From: Aquibium sp. ELW1220
Lineage (GTDB): Bacteria > Pseudomonadota > Alphaproteobacteria > Rhizobiales > Rhizobiaceae
Direction: 5' to 3'
NCBI RefSeq assembly: GCF_030398385.1
Contig: NZ_JAOAOQ010000010.1
Span: 1 to 64,000, forward strand
DNA length: 64,000 bases
The notes under the pieces are model-generated. The model had not been told where the DNA came from, made no database searches, and was given only the letters and a program-made list of their open reading frames with translations. Numbering within the stretch: position 1 is the stretch's first letter; each line of letters starts with the position of its first letter. Position numbers and translations under genes: made by a program. Positions 11,709 to 24,126 of the stretch are shown here, piece after piece.

Positions 11709-12083
11709 GTGTTCCGTACCACCGACATCGTGCTGATCGCGGTCATGGTCTCCGCCGCGGCCTTCACCTACCAGACCAAGCATGCCGCCGAGGACGAACT
11801 GCGCGCGCTGCGCCGGCTGGAGAGCCAGATCCGCTTCGAGGAAGAGACGGCCGACCTGCTGCGCGCCGACTGGAGCCTGCTCACGCAGCCCGTGCGTCTG
11901 CAGACGCTGGTGACGACCTACCAGGCGGAACTGAACCTCCAGCCCATCGACGCGCGGCAGATCGCCGATCCGGGCGCCATCCCGATGCCGGCCGTCGATC
12001 TCGACGATCCGGCGCAGACGCCGCCCGAAGGGCTCGCCTCCGGCGGCACCGACGCAACCACGACCGGGAGTACACCCCAATGA
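11709..12083 (+). CDS. ftsL: Cell division protein FtsL
   Basis: The 124-residue bitopic protein starts at GTG 11709, two bases after the rsmH stop codon ends, with GAGGGG upstream. The N-terminus FRTTDIVLIAVMVSAAAFTY supplies the single membrane segment. A heptad-like stretch follows (HAAEDELRALRRLESQIRFEEETADLLRADWSLLTQPVRLQTL), ending in the conserved alphaproteobacterial WSLLTQP motif. The Pro/Thr-rich tail is low-complexity. FtsL connects FtsQ/FtsB with the FtsWI septal synthase. Its end overlaps ftsI by four bases. Confidence 0.9.
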   Translation: MFRTTDIVLIAVMVSAAAFTYQTKHAAEDELRALRRLESQIRFEEETADLLRADWSLLTQPVRLQTLVTTYQAELNLQPIDARQIADPGAIPMPAVDLDDPAQTPPEGLASGGTDATTTGSTPQ

Positions 12084-13792
12084 AGCGCTGGCTGAAGGCA
12101 GGGATCGCGCGGACGAAGCCGCACGCCGAGGCACAGGGCATCGTCGTGGAGGGCCGGCGCAAGGCGAATGGCGGGCGCTCGCGCGTCTTCATCACCATGG
12201 CGGTGTTCTTCGGCATCTATGCCACCATCACCGGGCGTCTCGTCTATCTGGGGATGCAGGAACCGGAAACCGGGCAGTTCTTCGGCGGCGGGCGGATGGC
12301 GGCCTCCAGGCCCGACATCCTCGACCGCAACGGCCAGGTTCTCGCGACGGACATCAAGTCCGCATCGCTGTTCGCCGAGCCGCGCCGCATCGTCGATCCC
12401 GACGAGGCGGTCGAACTGCTGTCCACGGTGCTGCCGTCGCTGGACTACGAACAGACCTACCGCAAGCTGACCAGCGGCTCGGGCTTCGCCTGGCTGAAGC
12501 GCGAGATCACGCCGCGGCAGCAGAACGAGATCCTGCAGCTCGGCATTCCCGGCATCGGCTTCCGGCCGGAGAAGCGGCGCTTCTATCCGGGCGGACCGAC
12601 AGCCTCGCATATCCTCGGCCTCGTCAACATCGACAATGAGGGCATTGCCGGGATGGAGAAGTACGTCGACGGGCAGGGGCTCGCCGACCTGCGCGCGACC
12701 GGGCTCGTCTCCGCCTCCTCGCTGGCGCCGGTCAACCTGTCGATCGACCTGCGCGTCCAGCACATCGTGCGCGACGAGATTGCCACCGCGATGGAGCGCT
12801 ATCACGCGATCGCTGCCGGCGCGGTGGTGCTCAACGTCAACACCGGCGAGATCATGGCGATGGCCTCGGTGCCGGATTTCGACCCGAACAATCCGTTCAA
12901 CGCCCATGAGAAGGACCGGCTGAACCGGATGTCGGCGGGCGTCTACGAGATGGGCTCGACGGTGAAGAGCTTCACCACCGCCATGGTGCTCGACGCCGGA
13001 AAGGCGACGCTGACGAGTTCCTACGACGCGTCGCGGCCGCTCTCGATGGGGCGCTTCACCATCCGCGACTTCCACGGCAAGGGCCGCGTGCTGACAGTGC
13101 CGGAGGTGTTCATCTACTCGTCGAACATCGCGTCGGCGCGCATGGCGATGGACGTCGGCATCGCCGGCCACCGCGAATTCCTGCACCGGCTTGGGCTGCT
13201 CGACCGGATGCAGACGGAGCTGCCCGAGGTGGCATCGCCGACCGAGCCGAAGGAGTGGAAGCAGCTGAACTCGATCACCATCTCGTTCGGCCACGGCTTC
13301 GCCACCACGCCGCTGCAGACCGCGGTTGCGGCGGCGGCGCTGATGAACGGGGGCAAGCTGATCCCGCCGACCTTCCTGCCGCGCACCCAGGCGGAGGCCG
13401 ACGAGGTCGCCGTCCAGGTCCTCAACCCGCGCACCACGATGGACATGCGCTACCTCTATCGCCTCAACGCCGAGAAGGGCTCCGGCAAGCGCGCTGAGGT
13501 GCCGGGCTACCGGGTTGGCGGCAAGACCGGCACGGCCGAGAAGGTGGTCAACGGGCGCTACGCCAAGGACAAGCGCTTCAACGCCTTCCTGGCGGCCTTC
13601 CCGATCGAGAACCCGCAATATGTGGTCCTGTCCGTGATCGACGAGCCCAAGCCGGAAAAGCCGGGAATGGGCGCGACGGCGGGCTCGAACGCGGCTCCGA
13701 TCGTGGCCAACATCATCCGCCGCTCCGCGCCGCTGCTTGGCGTGAAGCCGGAATTCGGCCATGAAAGCGGGGCCCTGCTGGTCTCGAACTGA
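12080..13792 (+). CDS. ftsI: Septal penicillin-binding protein 3 (FtsI)
   Basis: The 570-residue transpeptidase cross-links septal peptidoglycan. It has a basic cytoplasmic tail and one membrane segment (about 36-57). The pedimer domain (RPDILDRNGQVLATD...) is followed by a transpeptidase domain containing the serine motif STVK (about 292), the second motif SSN (about 347) and the third motif KTG (about 482). It is the partner of FtsW in this cluster. Translation is coupled to ftsL by ATGA overlap. The three active-site motifs are intact. Confidence 0.96.
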   Translation: MKRWLKAGIARTKPHAEAQGIVVEGRRKANGGRSRVFITMAVFFGIYATITGRLVYLGMQEPETGQFFGGGRMAASRPDILDRNGQVLATDIKSASLFAEPRRIVDPDEAVELLSTVLPSLDYEQTYRKLTSGSGFAWLKREITPRQQNEILQLGIPGIGFRPEKRRFYPGGPTASHILGLVNIDNEGIAGMEKYVDGQGLADLRATGLVSASSLAPVNLSIDLRVQHIVRDEIATAMERYHAIAAGAVVLNVNTGEIMAMASVPDFDPNNPFNAHEKDRLNRMSAGVYEMGSTVKSFTTAMVLDAGKATLTSSYDASRPLSMGRFTIRDFHGKGRVLTVPEVFIYSSNIASARMAMDVGIAGHREFLHRLGLLDRMQTELPEVASPTEPKEWKQLNSITISFGHGFATTPLQTAVAAAALMNGGKLIPPTFLPRTQAEADEVAVQVLNPRTTMDMRYLYRLNAEKGSGKRAEVPGYRVGGKTGTAEKVVNGRYAKDKRFNAFLAAFPIENPQYVVLSVIDEPKPEKPGMGATAGSNAAPIVANIIRRSAPLLGVKPEFGHESGALLVSN

Positions 13793-13849
13793 TGATTCTG
13801 ATCGACGCGCCGTGGGTATTGCGCGCGACAACCCCGATACAGTGAACGC

Positions 13850-15304
13850 ATGAAACTCCGCGATCTCGCAGACATCATACCCAACGGTTCCGCCGCCTCA
13901 GGCGAGGCGACCGTCGAGGGTATCACGTCGGATTCCCGCGCCGTCCGGCCGGGATACGTCTTCGCGGCGTTGAAGGGCACCAGGAGCGACGGGATGGCTT
14001 TCGCAGCGGATGCCGTGTCGCGCGGGGCGATCGCCGTGATCGCCGCTCAGGATGCGGATGGCTCCGGACTGTCTGTTCCTCTGCTGCGTGCCGGCGACCC
14101 GCGACGGGCGCTGGCGCTCGCGGCTGCGCGTTTCCACGGCCGCCAGCCCGAAACCATGGTGGCGGTGACGGGGACCAGCGGCAAGACGTCGGTCGCCGCC
14201 TTCGTGCGCCAGATCTGGGCGCATGCCGGCAAGGCAGCCGCCAGCATCGGCACCACCGGCGTGGTGGCGCCCGGCCGCAACGAATACGGTTCGCTGACGA
14301 CGCCTGATCCGGTGGAACTGCACCGGCTTCTGGCCGAACTCGCTGCGGCCGGCGTCACCCACGCGTCCATGGAGGCGTCCAGCCACGGTCTCGACCAGCG
14401 CCGGCTCGACGGCGTGCGGCTTGCCGCCGCCGGCTTCACCAATCTCGGCCGCGACCACATGGATTACCACCCGACCGTCGAGGACTACCACGCCGCCAAG
14501 ATGCGGCTCTTCACGGAGCTGATGCCGAAAGGCGCGCCGGCGGTCATCTTCGCCGACGATCCCTGGTCGGACGCGACGATCGCGGCGGCCGCAGGCGCCG
14601 GTCTCGACGTGCGGACGGTCGGCCGCAAGGGGACCTTCCTGTCGCTGAAGCGGGTCGAGCACGAGCGGCGCCGGCAGCGCGCGGAGATCGAGGCCTCCGG
14701 CATCATCCACGAGATCGTGCTGCCGCTGGCGGGCGACTTCCAGATCTCCAACGCGCTCGTGGCCGCGGGCCTCGTGATCTCGACGGGGATCGACGCCGTG
14801 ACGGCCCTGAAGGCCCTGGAGCATCTCGAAGGCGCTCCCGGACGGCTCGACCTGGTCGGCTCGACGGCCACGGGCGCGCCGGTCTATGTCGACTATGCGC
14901 ACAAGCCGGAAGCGCTTGAAAACGTGCTGGCGGCGGTGCGGCCCTTCACGACCGGCCGCGTCGTCGTGGTGTTCGGCTGCGGCGGCGACCGCGACAGGGG
15001 CAAGAGGCCGATCATGGGCGAGATCGCCACGCGCCTCGCCGACGTCGCCGTCGTGACGGACGACAATCCCCGCTCGGAGGTAGCAGCCGACATAAGGGCG
15101 CAGATCATGGCGGCCGCGCCGGGCGCCATCGAGATCGGCGACCGGCGCCAGGCGATCCGCGAGGCGGTGGGCATGCTTTGCGCCGGCGACACGCTGGTGA
15201 TCGCGGGCAAGGGTCACGAGGTGGGCCAGACCGTGGGTAGCGAGACCCATCATTTTTCCGATCACGAGGAAGCGGGCGCGGCGCTGGCGGAGTTGGCGCG
15301 ATGA
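13850..15304 (+). CDS. murE: UDP-MurNAc-L-Ala-D-Glu: meso-DAP ligase MurE
   Basis: The 484-residue Mur ligase has the three usual domains and the ATP-binding loop TGTSGKTS (about residue 107). The DNPR motif at about 404-407 in [10 protein letters not shown] is the signature of meso-diaminopimelate rather than lysine specificity, fitting a Gram-negative wall. [15 protein letters not shown] and GKGHEVGQ are also family motifs. It follows ftsI after 57 non-coding bases and overlaps murF by four. Confidence 0.96.
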   Translation: MKLRDLADIIPNGSAASGEATVEGITSDSRAVRPGYVFAALKGTRSDGMAFAADAVSRGAIAVIAAQDADGSGLSVPLLRAGDPRRALALAAARFHGRQPETMVAVTGTSGKTSVAAFVRQIWAHAGKAAASIGTTGVVAPGRNEYGSLTTPDPVELHRLLAELAAAGVTHASMEASSHGLDQRRLDGVRLAAAGFTNLGRDHMDYHPTVEDYHAAKMRLFTELMPKGAPAVIFADDPWSDATIAAAAGAGLDVRTVGRKGTFLSLKRVEHERRRQRAEIEASGIIHEIVLPLAGDFQISNALVAAGLVISTGIDAVTALKALEHLEGAPGRLDLVGSTATGAPVYVDYAHKPEALENVLAAVRPFTTGRVVVVFGCGGDRDRGKRPIMGEIATRLADVAVVTDDNPRSEVAADIRAQIMAAAPGAIEIGDRRQAIREAVGMLCAGDTLVIAGKGHEVGQTVGSETHHFSDHEEAGAALAELAR

Positions 15305-16743
15305 ACGACCTGTGGACAAGCGAGGCGATGATCGCCGCGATGGGCGGACGTCCACTCGGCACGATGCCCCGGGGCATTTCCGGTATCTCGATCGACACCC
15401 GCACGCTGAAGCCGGGCGACGCCTTCTTCGCGATCAAGGGCGAGACCTTCGACGGGCACGACTTCGCCACGGCCGCGATGGCGGCGGGCGCGAGCCTGAT
15501 GGTGGTCGCCGACAGCAAGCTCGCGGCGCTCGGACGGCTGACGATGCCGATGATCGTCGTCGAGGACGTGCTGGCGGCGCTGGGAATGCTGGGGGCCGCC
15601 GCCCGGGCGCGGACCAAGGCCAGGGTCATCGCCGTGACCGGCTCGGCCGGCAAGACGTCCACCAAGGAAGCGCTGCGGCTGGCGCTGTCGGTCTCGGGCA
15701 CGGTGCATGCGGCGGAGAAATCCTTCAACAATCACTGGGGCGTGCCGCTGACGCTGGCGCGCATGCCGTCGGACGTCGACTATGCCGTCTTCGAAATCGG
15801 CATGAACCATGCGGGCGAGATCCGGCCGCTGGTGAAGCTGGTGCGGCCGCACGTCGCCATCGTGACGCTGATCGCGGCCGCCCATCTCGGCCATTTCCAT
15901 TCGCTCGACGACATCGCGCGCGCCAAGGCGGAGATATTCGAGGGGATCGTTCCGGGCGGTCATGCGCTGATCAACCGCGACGACCACCGCTGGCGCATCC
16001 TCGACAAGCTCGCCCGGGAGGCGGGTGTCCAGCACATCGTCGGCTTCGGCGAGCATTCGAGGTCGCAGGTCAAGCTGCTGGCCTGCACGCTCGGTGCCGA
16101 GCAGTCGACCATCTCCGTCAAGCTCGGCGGCGAGACCTTCGAGGCGCGCATCGGCGCGCCCGGGCGGCACATGGTGCAGAACGTGCTTGCCGTCCTCGGG
16201 GCGGTGCATCTCGCGGGCGCCGACGTGGGAATGGGTGCGGAGGCGCTGGGCTCGCTGCAGGCGGAGCGGGGACGCGGTGCGCGCGCCGCGCTGATGCATC
16301 CCGACGGGCCGTTCACGCTGATCGACGAGAGCTACAATGCCAATCCCGCCTCGATGAAGGCGGCGCTCGACCTGCTCGCGCGCGCCGAGGTGCGCGACGG
16401 TGGCCGGCGGATCGCCGTCCTGGGCGACATGCGGGAACTGGGCGTCCATTCCAAGAAGCTGCATGCGGCGCTGGCCGAGCCCCTGCGCGAGGCGGCGCCC
16501 GACCTGGTCTTCCTGGGCGGCGCGGAAATGGCTGCGCTCGAAACCGCCCTCGGCGAGGGCATGCCGGTCGAATATCGCGAGACCGGCGCGGACCTCGTGC
16601 CGCTTCTTGTCGCAACTCTGAAGCCCGGAGACGTCGTGATGATCAAGTCGTCGAACGGCGCGGGCTTTTCGAAAATCGTCGACGCGCTCAATGCGCGTTT
16701 CCCGGCGGCGGGCGCAACGGGCCCCGCGGGGACGGACCAATGA
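15301..16743 (+). CDS. murF: UDP-MurNAc-tripeptide: D-Ala-D-Ala ligase MurF
   Basis: The 480-residue enzyme adds D-Ala-D-Ala to complete UDP-MurNAc-pentapeptide in the cytoplasm. The ATP loop is [11 protein letters not shown] (about residue 113), followed by [14 protein letters not shown], which is characteristic of MurF, then NHAGEIRPL and [11 protein letters not shown]. It is coupled to murE by an ATGA overlap. mraY begins 19 bases after its stop. Confidence 0.96.
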   Translation: MNDLWTSEAMIAAMGGRPLGTMPRGISGISIDTRTLKPGDAFFAIKGETFDGHDFATAAMAAGASLMVVADSKLAALGRLTMPMIVVEDVLAALGMLGAAARARTKARVIAVTGSAGKTSTKEALRLALSVSGTVHAAEKSFNNHWGVPLTLARMPSDVDYAVFEIGMNHAGEIRPLVKLVRPHVAIVTLIAAAHLGHFHSLDDIARAKAEIFEGIVPGGHALINRDDHRWRILDKLAREAGVQHIVGFGEHSRSQVKLLACTLGAEQSTISVKLGGETFEARIGAPGRHMVQNVLAVLGAVHLAGADVGMGAEALGSLQAERGRGARAALMHPDGPFTLIDESYNANPASMKAALDLLARAEVRDGGRRIAVLGDMRELGVHSKKLHAALAEPLREAAPDLVFLGGAEMAALETALGEGMPVEYRETGADLVPLLVATLKPGDVVMIKSSNGAGFSKIVDALNARFPAAGATGPAGTDQ

Positions 16744-16762
16744 ACCAGGGGAATTCCATTTC

Positions 16763-17845
16763 ATGCTGACCTGGCTCGCAGGCGCGGCCGACGACATCTC
16801 GGTCTTCAACGTCTTCCGCTACATCACATTCCGGACCGGCGGGGCGTTGATCACCTCGGCGCTGATCGTCTTCATGTTCGGTCCGGCGATCATCAACTCG
16901 CTGCGCATCAGGCAGGGCAAGGGCCAGCCGATCCGCGCGGACGGACCCCAGACGCATTTCAAGAAGGCCGGGACGCCGACGATGGGCGGCCTGATGATCA
17001 TGACCGGCATCGTCGGCTCCACGCTCCTGTGGGCGAACCTCTCCAGCGTCTACGTCTGGGTGGTGCTCATGGTGACGCTCGGCTTCGGCGCGATCGGCTT
17101 CTACGACGACTACAAGAAGGTGACCAAGCAGAGCCATCTCGGCATATCGGGAAAGATGCGGCTGGCGCTCGAGTTCCTGATCGCGGGCCTCGCCTCCTAC
17201 ATCATCATGCAGAACGGCCAGGCGCCGTTCTCCTCGTCGCTGACCTTTCCCTTCGTCAAGGACCTGATCATCAACCTGTCGATCTTCTTCGTGCCCTTCG
17301 CCGCCTTCGTCATCGTCGGCGCGGGCAACGCCGTCAACCTGACGGACGGGCTCGACGGGCTGGCGATCGTGCCGGTGATGATCGCCGCCTCCTCTTTCGG
17401 GGTGATCGCCTATCTCTCGGGCAATGCGGTGTTTGCCGACTACCTGCAGATCCACTTCACGCCCGGTACCGGCGAACTCGCCGTCGTGCTGGGCGCGGTG
17501 ATCGGCGCGGGCCTCGGCTTCCTCTGGTTCAACGCGCCGCCGGCGGCGATCTTCATGGGCGACACCGGGTCGCTGGCGCTCGGCGGCCTGATCGGCGCGG
17601 TCGCGGTCGCCACCAAGCACGAGATCGTGCTCGCCATCATCGGCGGGCTGTTCGTGATGGAGGCCCTGTCGGTGATCATCCAGGTGGCGGTGTTCAAGAT
17701 GACGGGCAAGCGCGTGTTCCTGATGGCGCCGATCCACCATCATTTCGAGAAGATGGGCTGGACCGAGAGCCAGATCGTCATCCGGTTCTGGATCATCGCC
17801 GTCATCCTCGCCCTGATCGGCCTCTCCACGCTGAAGCTCAGATAG
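16763..17845 (+). CDS. mraY: Phospho-MurNAc-pentapeptide translocase MraY
   Basis: The 360-residue integral membrane enzyme attaches phospho-MurNAc-pentapeptide to undecaprenyl phosphate, forming lipid I. About ten hydrophobic segments are visible. The catalytic motifs are [20 protein letters not shown] and the histidine cluster [12 protein letters not shown]. The ATG at 16763 is chosen because CAGGGGAA lies upstream and MLTWLAG is the family N-terminus; the frame is open earlier. murD starts one base after the stop. Confidence 0.96.
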   Translation: MLTWLAGAADDISVFNVFRYITFRTGGALITSALIVFMFGPAIINSLRIRQGKGQPIRADGPQTHFKKAGTPTMGGLMIMTGIVGSTLLWANLSSVYVWVVLMVTLGFGAIGFYDDYKKVTKQSHLGISGKMRLALEFLIAGLASYIIMQNGQAPFSSSLTFPFVKDLIINLSIFFVPFAAFVIVGAGNAVNLTDGLDGLAIVPVMIAASSFGVIAYLSGNAVFADYLQIHFTPGTGELAVVLGAVIGAGLGFLWFNAPPAAIFMGDTGSLALGGLIGAVAVATKHEIVLAIIGGLFVMEALSVIIQVAVFKMTGKRVFLMAPIHHHFEKMGWTESQIVIRFWIIAVILALIGLSTLKLR

Positions 17846-17846
17846 A

Positions 17847-19247
17847 ATGATCCCCGCCACCACCTTCTCCGGCAAGCGCGTCGCCCTGTTCGGTCTCGGC
17901 GGGTCCGGCATCGCCACGGCGCATGCGCTGATCGCGGGCGGCGCCGACGTGCTCGCCTTCGACGACAATCCCGAATGCGTGGCGCGCGCCGCCGCGCAGG
18001 GGGTGCCGACGGGCAACCTGCGCCAGGCCGACTGGGCCGGGCTCTCCTCCTTCGTGCTGTCGCCGGGCGTGCCGCTGACCCATCCCAAGCCGCACTGGAC
18101 CGTCGAACTGGCGCGCGCGGCGGGCGTGGAGGTGATCGGCGACATCGAACTCTTCGTGCGCGAGCGCGCCGCATGGGCGGCGGATGCGCCGCTGATCGCC
18201 ATCACCGGCACCAACGGCAAGTCGACGACGACGGCGCTGACGGCGCACATTCTCGCCTCGGCCGGCCGGGACGCGCAGATGGGCGGCAACATCGGCCGCG
18301 CGGTCATGACGCTGGAGCCGCCTGCACCGCGGCGGGTCTACGTCGTCGAATGCTCGTCCTACCAGATCGATCTCGCGCCCTCGATCGACCCGACGGCAGG
18401 GGTGCTGCTCAACCTGACGCCGGATCATCTCGACCGGCACGGCACGATGCAGCACTACGCCGAGATCAAGGAACGGCTGGTGGCCGGCAGCGGCACGGCG
18501 ATCGTCGGCATCGACGACAGCTGGTGCGCGCAGATCGCCGACCGGCTGGAGCGCACCGGCAAGCCGGTGCTGCGCATCTCCAAGCGCCTGGCGCTGACGG
18601 ACGGCCTGTTCGCGGAAGGCGGGGTGCTGAAGCTCGCGAAGGCCGGCCGCACGAAGACGCTGGCGTCGCTCGACGGCATCGGCTCGCTGCGCGGCCAGCA
18701 CAACGCCCAGAACGCGCTGGCGGCGGTGGCGGCCTGCCTGACAGTCGGGCTGAGCGCAGCGGAAATCCAGGCCGGACTGTCGAGCTTTCCCGGCCTCGTG
18801 CACCGCATGGAACAGGTGGGACGCGCCGGCAAGGTGCTGTTCGTCAACGATTCCAAGGCTACCAACGCCGAAGCGGCGGCGCCCGCGCTGTCGAGCTTCG
18901 AGCGGATCTACTGGATTGCGGGCGGCCTGCCGAAGGAGGGCGGGATCGAGCCGCTCAGGAGCCTCTTCTCGCGCGTCGCGCGGGCCTATCTGATCGGCGA
19001 AGCGGCGCCGGCCTTCGCGGCGACGCTGGGCGAGGATGCGCCTTACGAGATCTCCGGCACGCTGGAGGCGGCGGTGCGGCACGCCGCGGCGGATGCCGCG
19101 CGCGACGCCGCGGCCGAGCCCGTCGTGCTGCTCTCGCCCGCCTGCGCGAGTTTCGACCAGTTCAAGAATTTCGAGGTGCGCGGCGAGGCCTTCCGTGCCG
19201 CCGTGTACGCGCTCGAAGGAATCCGACCGATCGGAGGGACAATCTGA
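17847..19247 (+). CDS. murD: UDP-MurNAc-L-Ala: D-Glu ligase MurD
   Basis: The 466-residue cytoplasmic ligase adds D-glutamate to UDP-MurNAc-L-Ala. The N-terminal Rossmann motif [14 protein letters not shown] binds the nucleotide sugar. The ATP loop is [11 protein letters not shown] (about residue 119), and [22 protein letters not shown] and [19 protein letters not shown] are family motifs. Its stop codon shares one base with the ftsW start (TGATG). Confidence 0.96.
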   Translation: MIPATTFSGKRVALFGLGGSGIATAHALIAGGADVLAFDDNPECVARAAAQGVPTGNLRQADWAGLSSFVLSPGVPLTHPKPHWTVELARAAGVEVIGDIELFVRERAAWAADAPLIAITGTNGKSTTTALTAHILASAGRDAQMGGNIGRAVMTLEPPAPRRVYVVECSSYQIDLAPSIDPTAGVLLNLTPDHLDRHGTMQHYAEIKERLVAGSGTAIVGIDDSWCAQIADRLERTGKPVLRISKRLALTDGLFAEGGVLKLAKAGRTKTLASLDGIGSLRGQHNAQNALAAVAACLTVGLSAAEIQAGLSSFPGLVHRMEQVGRAGKVLFVNDSKATNAEAAAPALSSFERIYWIAGGLPKEGGIEPLRSLFSRVARAYLIGEAAPAFAATLGEDAPYEISGTLEAAVRHAAADAARDAAAEPVVLLSPACASFDQFKNFEVRGEAFRAAVYALEGIRPIGGTI

Positions 19248-20398
19248 TGGCAAGCCGTGTCGACAGGGGACCGGTCGCGACGTGGTGGTGGACGGTCGAC
19301 CGCTGGTACCTCGCGGCGTTCCTGAGCCTGATGGTGCTCGGCGTGGTGCTGTCCTTTGCGGCGAGCCCCGCGGTGGCCGAGCGCATCGGCCTCGACAGCT
19401 TCCACTTCGTGGAGCGCCAGATCATGTTCATGATCCCGGCGCTGATCGCGATGATCGGCGTCTCGTTCCTGTCGGCGCGCAACGTGCGGCGGCTGGCGCT
19501 GCTGATCCTGGCGGGATCGCTGCTCCTGATGCTGGCGGCGCTGTTCATCGGTGTCGAGGTCAAGGGCGCGCGGCGCTGGGTGGCGCTGGCCGGCGTGTCG
19601 GTGCAGCCGTCGGAGTTCATGAAGCCCGCCTTCGTGATCATCTGCGCATGGCTGTTTGCCGAGCACCGGCGCCAGCCCGAGATTCCGGGCAACCTGTTCG
19701 CCATGATCCTGCTCGTTCTGGTGCTCGCGCTTCTGGTGGCCCAGCCCGACCTCGGGCAGACCATGCTGGTGGCGGGGACCTGGGGCGTGATGTTCTTCAT
19801 GGCGGGGATGCCGTGGATCTGGATCCTGCTGCTCGGAGCGCTCGGCATCGCAGGCGCGCTCGCCGCTTATACGGTGTTCCCGCACGTCGCCGGCCGCATC
19901 GACCGCTTCCTGACCGGCGAGGGCGACACGTTCCAGGTCGATACCGGCCGCGAGGCGATCATCCGCGGCGGCTGGTGGGGGCAGGGACCGGGCGAGGGCA
20001 CCGTCAAGCGCATCCTGCCCGACAGCCACACCGACTTCATCTTCTCGGTCGCAGCCGAAGAGTTCGGCATCGTGCTGTGTTTCGTGGTGGTGGCGCTGTT
20101 TGCCTTCATCGTGCTCAAGGGCCTGCGCTTCGCGCTCAGGGAGGAGGACGACTTCACGCGCTTCGCCGTGTCCGGCCTCGTCATCCTGATGGGCTTCCAG
20201 TCGGTCATCAACATGAGCGTTAACCTGCAGCTGATGCCGGCCAAAGGCATGACGCTGCCCTTCATCTCCTATGGCGGCTCGTCGCTGGTCGCCATGGCGA
20301 TCTCGATGGGCATGGTGCTGGCGCTGACGACGCGCCGGCCGGAACGCCGCAAGACGTCGGACTACGTGTTCCCGCCGCGCATCCTGCCGGCAGAGTGA
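19247..20398 (+). CDS. ftsW: Septal peptidoglycan glycosyltransferase FtsW
   Basis: The 383-residue SEDS-family membrane protein polymerises lipid II at the septum with FtsI. Ten or so membrane segments are visible. The family motifs are [33 protein letters not shown] (with the catalytic aspartate), [15 protein letters not shown] and [13 protein letters not shown] 19247 follows GGAGGGA and overlaps the murD stop. The same frame is open upstream through murD, but that is shadow. Confidence 0.95.
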   Translation: MASRVDRGPVATWWWTVDRWYLAAFLSLMVLGVVLSFAASPAVAERIGLDSFHFVERQIMFMIPALIAMIGVSFLSARNVRRLALLILAGSLLLMLAALFIGVEVKGARRWVALAGVSVQPSEFMKPAFVIICAWLFAEHRRQPEIPGNLFAMILLVLVLALLVAQPDLGQTMLVAGTWGVMFFMAGMPWIWILLLGALGIAGALAAYTVFPHVAGRIDRFLTGEGDTFQVDTGREAIIRGGWWGQGPGEGTVKRILPDSHTDFIFSVAAEEFGIVLCFVVVALFAFIVLKGLRFALREEDDFTRFAVSGLVILMGFQSVINMSVNLQLMPAKGMTLPFISYGGSSLVAMAISMGMVLALTTRRPERRKTSDYVFPPRILPAE

Positions 20399-20414
20399 AA
20401 AGGCGACGCGCGCG

Positions 20415-21521
20415 ATGGAGAGTGGCGACACGACGAAGGGCGTCATCCTGCTCGCAGCCGGCGGGACGGGCGGGCACGTGTTTCCCGCCGAGGCGCTGGC
20501 ACACGAACTGACGCAGCGCGGCTGGAGCGTGCATCTCGTCACCGACGGGCGGGCCGAGCGCTATGCCGGCCGCTTCCCGGCGGACGCGATCCACACGGTG
20601 CCGTCGGCCACGATCGGCTCGCGCAACCCGGTGACGCTCATCCGGGCGGGGCTGACGATCTGGTCGGGCGTGCAGGCATCGACGAAGCTGATCAACCGGC
20701 TGAAGCCGAAGGCGGTCGTCGGATTCGGCGGCTATCCGACGCTGCCGCCGCTCTACGCTGCGACGCGGCGCGGGCTGCCGACGCTGATCCACGAGCAGAA
20801 CGCGGTGATGGGCCGCGCCAACAGGGCGCTGGCGGCGCGGGTGACGGCCATCGCCGGCGGCTTCCTGCCCGAAGGCGGGAAAACGGTCGCGACCGGCAAT
20901 CCGGTGCGCCCGGCAGTGATCGAAGCGGCGCGGACGCCCTACTTCGCGTCCATCCCCGATGCACGGTTCAATCTGCTCGTCTTCGGCGGCAGCCAGGGCG
21001 CGCAGTTCTTCTCGGAGGCTATTCCGCCGGCGATAGCGGCGCTGCCGGACAATGCGCGCATGCGGCTGCGGATCACGCAACAGGCGCGGCCGGAGGACGA
21101 GGAGGCGGTGCGCAAGGCCTATGCCGGGCTCGGCATCCAGGCCGAGATCGCGCCGTTCTTCACCGACATGGCCGAGCGCATGGCGGCGGCCCACCTCGTC
21201 ATCTCGCGTGCCGGCGCCTCGACGGTGTCGGAGATCGCGGTGATCGGCCGGCCCTCGCTGCTGGTGCCCTATCCGCACGCGCTCGACCACGACCAGGCGG
21301 CGAACGCGGCAGCGCTGGCTTCGGCCGGCGGCGCCGACGTCCATGCCCAGGCGACGCTGACCACCGAACGGCTAGCCGAACTCATTCTCAAGGCGATGAC
21401 CGAGCCGGACAGGCTTGCGGCGATGGCGTCGGCTGCGCAGAAGACAGGCAAGCCGAACGCGGCGCGGCTGCTCGCCGATCTGGTGGAAGCGCTTGCCTCG
21501 GGCAAGACCGCCGCAGCATAG
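20415..21521 (+). CDS. murG: Lipid II synthase MurG
   Basis: The 368-residue peripheral membrane glycosyltransferase (GT28) transfers GlcNAc to lipid I to make lipid II. The N-terminal loop [16 protein letters not shown] and the C-terminal GGSQGAQFF and [32 protein letters not shown] segments are diagnostic. [12 protein letters not shown] and [12 protein letters not shown] also match. It lies 16 bases after ftsW. Confidence 0.96.
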   Translation: MESGDTTKGVILLAAGGTGGHVFPAEALAHELTQRGWSVHLVTDGRAERYAGRFPADAIHTVPSATIGSRNPVTLIRAGLTIWSGVQASTKLINRLKPKAVVGFGGYPTLPPLYAATRRGLPTLIHEQNAVMGRANRALAARVTAIAGGFLPEGGKTVATGNPVRPAVIEAARTPYFASIPDARFNLLVFGGSQGAQFFSEAIPPAIAALPDNARMRLRITQQARPEDEEAVRKAYAGLGIQAEIAPFFTDMAERMAAAHLVISRAGASTVSEIAVIGRPSLLVPYPHALDHDQAANAAALASAGGADVHAQATLTTERLAELILKAMTEPDRLAAMASAAQKTGKPNAARLLADLVEALASGKTAAA

Positions 21522-21553
21522 TCGCCAAAACAAGAAGACATCAGGAGACTGCC

Positions 21554-22957
21554 ATGAAGATGCCGGAGACGATCGGCCTCGTCCATTTCATCGGGATCGG
21601 CGGGATCGGCATGAGCGGCATCGCAGAGGCGCTGCACAGCCTGGGCTATCGGGTCCAGGGGTCCGACCAGTCCGACGGCGCCAATGTGCAGCGCCTGCGC
21701 GACAAGGGCATCGCGGTCTTCGTCGGCCATGCGGCGGAGAACCTCGGCGATTCGGAAGTGGTGGTGGTCTCGACGGCCATCCGCAAGACGAATCCCGAAC
21801 TGCTCGCCGCCCGCGAGCGGCTGCTGCCGATCGTGCGACGGGCGGAAATGCTCGCCGAACTGATGCGCTTCCGCCAGGCGGTGGCGATCGGCGGGACGCA
21901 TGGCAAGACCACGACCACCTCCATGGTGGCGGCACTGCTCGACGCCGGCGGGCTCGACCCGACCGTGATCAATGGCGGCATCATCAACGCCTACGGCACC
22001 AATGCGCGGATGGGTGCGGGCGACTGGATGGTGGTGGAGGCCGACGAGAGCGACGGCACGTTCCTGAAACTGCCTGCCGAAATCGCGGTCGTCACCAACA
22101 TCGACCCCGAGCACCTCGACCACTACGGCAGCTTCGACAAGGTGCGCGAGGCCTTCCGCCAGTTCGTCGAGAACGTGCCGTTCTACGGCTTCGGCGTGAT
22201 GTGCATCGATCATCCCGAGGTGCAGGCGCTGGTTTCACGCATCGAGGACCGCCGCGTCGTCACCTATGGCGGCAATCCGCAGGCGGCGGTGCGCTTCCGC
22301 AACATCGAGACCGATGCCAGCGGCTGCCGGTTCGACGTGACCATCCGGGACCGCAAGACGGGCGCCGTGGCCGAGATCGAGGGTCTGAGGCTGCCGATGC
22401 CCGGCCACCACAACGTCTCGAACGCGACGGCCGCCATCGCCGTCGCACACGAACTGGGTATCTCGGCGGACGCCATCCGAAAGGGGCTCCTGGGCTTCAG
22501 CGGCGTCAAGCGCCGCTTCACGCCGACGGGCGAGTGGAACGGCGTGCGCGTCTTCGACGACTACGGGCACCATCCCGTCGAGATCAAGGCGGTGCTGCGG
22601 GCCGCACGCGAATCTGCGCCCGGCCGCGTCATCGCGATCGCGCAGCCGCACCGCTTCACCCGGCTGCGCGACCTGTTCGACGACTTCTCGTCCTGCTTCA
22701 ACGAGGCCGATACGGTGATGATCGCGCCCGTCTACACCGCGGGCGAGGAGCCGATCGAGGGCATCACGTCGGAAGCGCTCGTCTCGCGCATCCGGTCGGG
22801 CGGGCATCGCGATGCGCGCTTCATCGCCGGCCCGGAGGCGATCGCCCCGGCCATCCGGGACATGGCGAAGGCGGGCGACTTCGTCGTCTTCCTCGGCGCC
22901 GGCAACATCACGCAGTGGGCCTACCAGCTGCCCAAGAACCTCGAGGCGGGGACATGA
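21554..22957 (+). CDS. murC: UDP-MurNAc: L-Ala ligase MurC
   Basis: The 467-residue cytoplasmic ligase adds the first amino acid, L-alanine. [17 protein letters not shown] is the N-terminal nucleotide-binding motif and [12 protein letters not shown] the ATP loop (about residue 113). [36 protein letters not shown] and [15 protein letters not shown] complete the family pattern. A ribosome site CAGGAG precedes the ATG. It overlaps murB by four bases (ATGA). Confidence 0.96.
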   Translation: MKMPETIGLVHFIGIGGIGMSGIAEALHSLGYRVQGSDQSDGANVQRLRDKGIAVFVGHAAENLGDSEVVVVSTAIRKTNPELLAARERLLPIVRRAEMLAELMRFRQAVAIGGTHGKTTTTSMVAALLDAGGLDPTVINGGIINAYGTNARMGAGDWMVVEADESDGTFLKLPAEIAVVTNIDPEHLDHYGSFDKVREAFRQFVENVPFYGFGVMCIDHPEVQALVSRIEDRRVVTYGGNPQAAVRFRNIETDASGCRFDVTIRDRKTGAVAEIEGLRLPMPGHHNVSNATAAIAVAHELGISADAIRKGLLGFSGVKRRFTPTGEWNGVRVFDDYGHHPVEIKAVLRAARESAPGRVIAIAQPHRFTRLRDLFDDFSSCFNEADTVMIAPVYTAGEEPIEGITSEALVSRIRSGGHRDARFIAGPEAIAPAIRDMAKAGDFVVFLGAGNITQWAYQLPKNLEAGT

Positions 22958-23919
22958 GGGGCGGCGCGGAGCTTCTCGACCGGTTTAGCGACCGGCTGTC
23001 TGGCCTGCGCGGACGTCTGACGCCCGACGCGGCGATGGACAAGATCACGTGGTTCCGGGCGGGCGGCACGGCCGACGTCCTCTTCCACCCGGCCGACGAG
23101 GACGATCTGGCCGCTTTCCTGAGGGCGGTGCCGAACGAGGTGCCGCTGACGGTCGTCGGCATCGGCTCCAACCTGCTCGTGCGCGAGGGCGGCATCCGCG
23201 GCTTCGTGGTGCGTCTCTCGGCCAGGGGTTTCGGCGAGGCGGAAGCGATCGCGCCGACGCGGATCCGGGCCGGCGCCTCGACGCCGGACAAGCGCGTGGC
23301 GCAGGTGGCGCTCGATGCCGGGATCGGCGGCTTCCACTTCTACCACGGTATTCCCGGCTCGATCGGCGGCGCGCTGCGCATGAATGCCGGGGCGAACGGC
23401 GTCGAGACGCGCGAGCGCGTGGTCGAGGTGAGGGCACTCGACCGCGGCGGCAAGCTGCACGTTCTCGACAATGCCGCGATGGGCTATGCCTACCGTCACT
23501 CGGCGGCGCCGAAGGATCTGATCTTCACCTCCGCGATCTTCGAGGGATTGCCGGCAGACCGCGACGCGATCCGCAAGGCGATGGACGAGGTCCAGCACCA
23601 CCGCGAGACGGTGCAGCCGATCCGCGAGAAGACGGGCGGCTCGACCTTCAAGAACCCGCCGGGCACGTCTGCCTGGAAGGAGATCGACAAGGCCGGATGC
23701 CGCGGCCTGATGATCGGCGGGGCGCAGATCTCGCCGATGCACTGCAACTTCATGATAAACACCGGCAACGCCACCGGCTATGATCTCGAGTATCTGGGCG
23801 AGACGGTGCGGGCGCGGGTGCTGGAGACATCCGGCATCCGGCTCGAATGGGAAATCAAGCGGATCGGCGAGTTCCGGCCCGGTCACGAAGTCCAGCCCTA
23901 TCTGGGGCAGCTTCTCTGA
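22954..23919 (+). CDS. murB: UDP-N-acetylenolpyruvoylglucosamine reductase MurB
   Basis: The 321-residue flavoenzyme reduces UDP-enolpyruvyl-GlcNAc to UDP-MurNAc with NADPH. FAD-binding motifs are [18 protein letters not shown] and [26 protein letters not shown] carries the proton-donating serine and the C-terminal [12 protein letters not shown] the conserved glutamate. The start overlaps the murC stop. Downstream the dcw order is broken by the MBOAT gene and about 200 non-coding bases. Confidence 0.95.
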   Translation: MRGGAELLDRFSDRLSGLRGRLTPDAAMDKITWFRAGGTADVLFHPADEDDLAAFLRAVPNEVPLTVVGIGSNLLVREGGIRGFVVRLSARGFGEAEAIAPTRIRAGASTPDKRVAQVALDAGIGGFHFYHGIPGSIGGALRMNAGANGVETRERVVEVRALDRGGKLHVLDNAAMGYAYRHSAAPKDLIFTSAIFEGLPADRDAIRKAMDEVQHHRETVQPIREKTGGSTFKNPPGTSAWKEIDKAGCRGLMIGGAQISPMHCNFMINTGNATGYDLEYLGETVRARVLETSGIRLEWEIKRIGEFRPGHEVQPYLGQLL

Positions 23920-24126
23920 CGGTGCAGGCTGCCGGTCCGGGCTTATCTGGACCATGGCGGGACGGGGCCGGCGGCCGATGCGGACATATTTCTGGGTCGC
24001 AAGGCGAAGTCGGATCGCGCCGGGACGCGGTCAGCTGACGCGCTGAGTTGAATGGGGGCGGGTGGGGGGCTCGCTCGGGGGGACGGCTCAGCCGAGCGCA
24101 CCCGGCATGCTCCCTCCGCCGCTTGG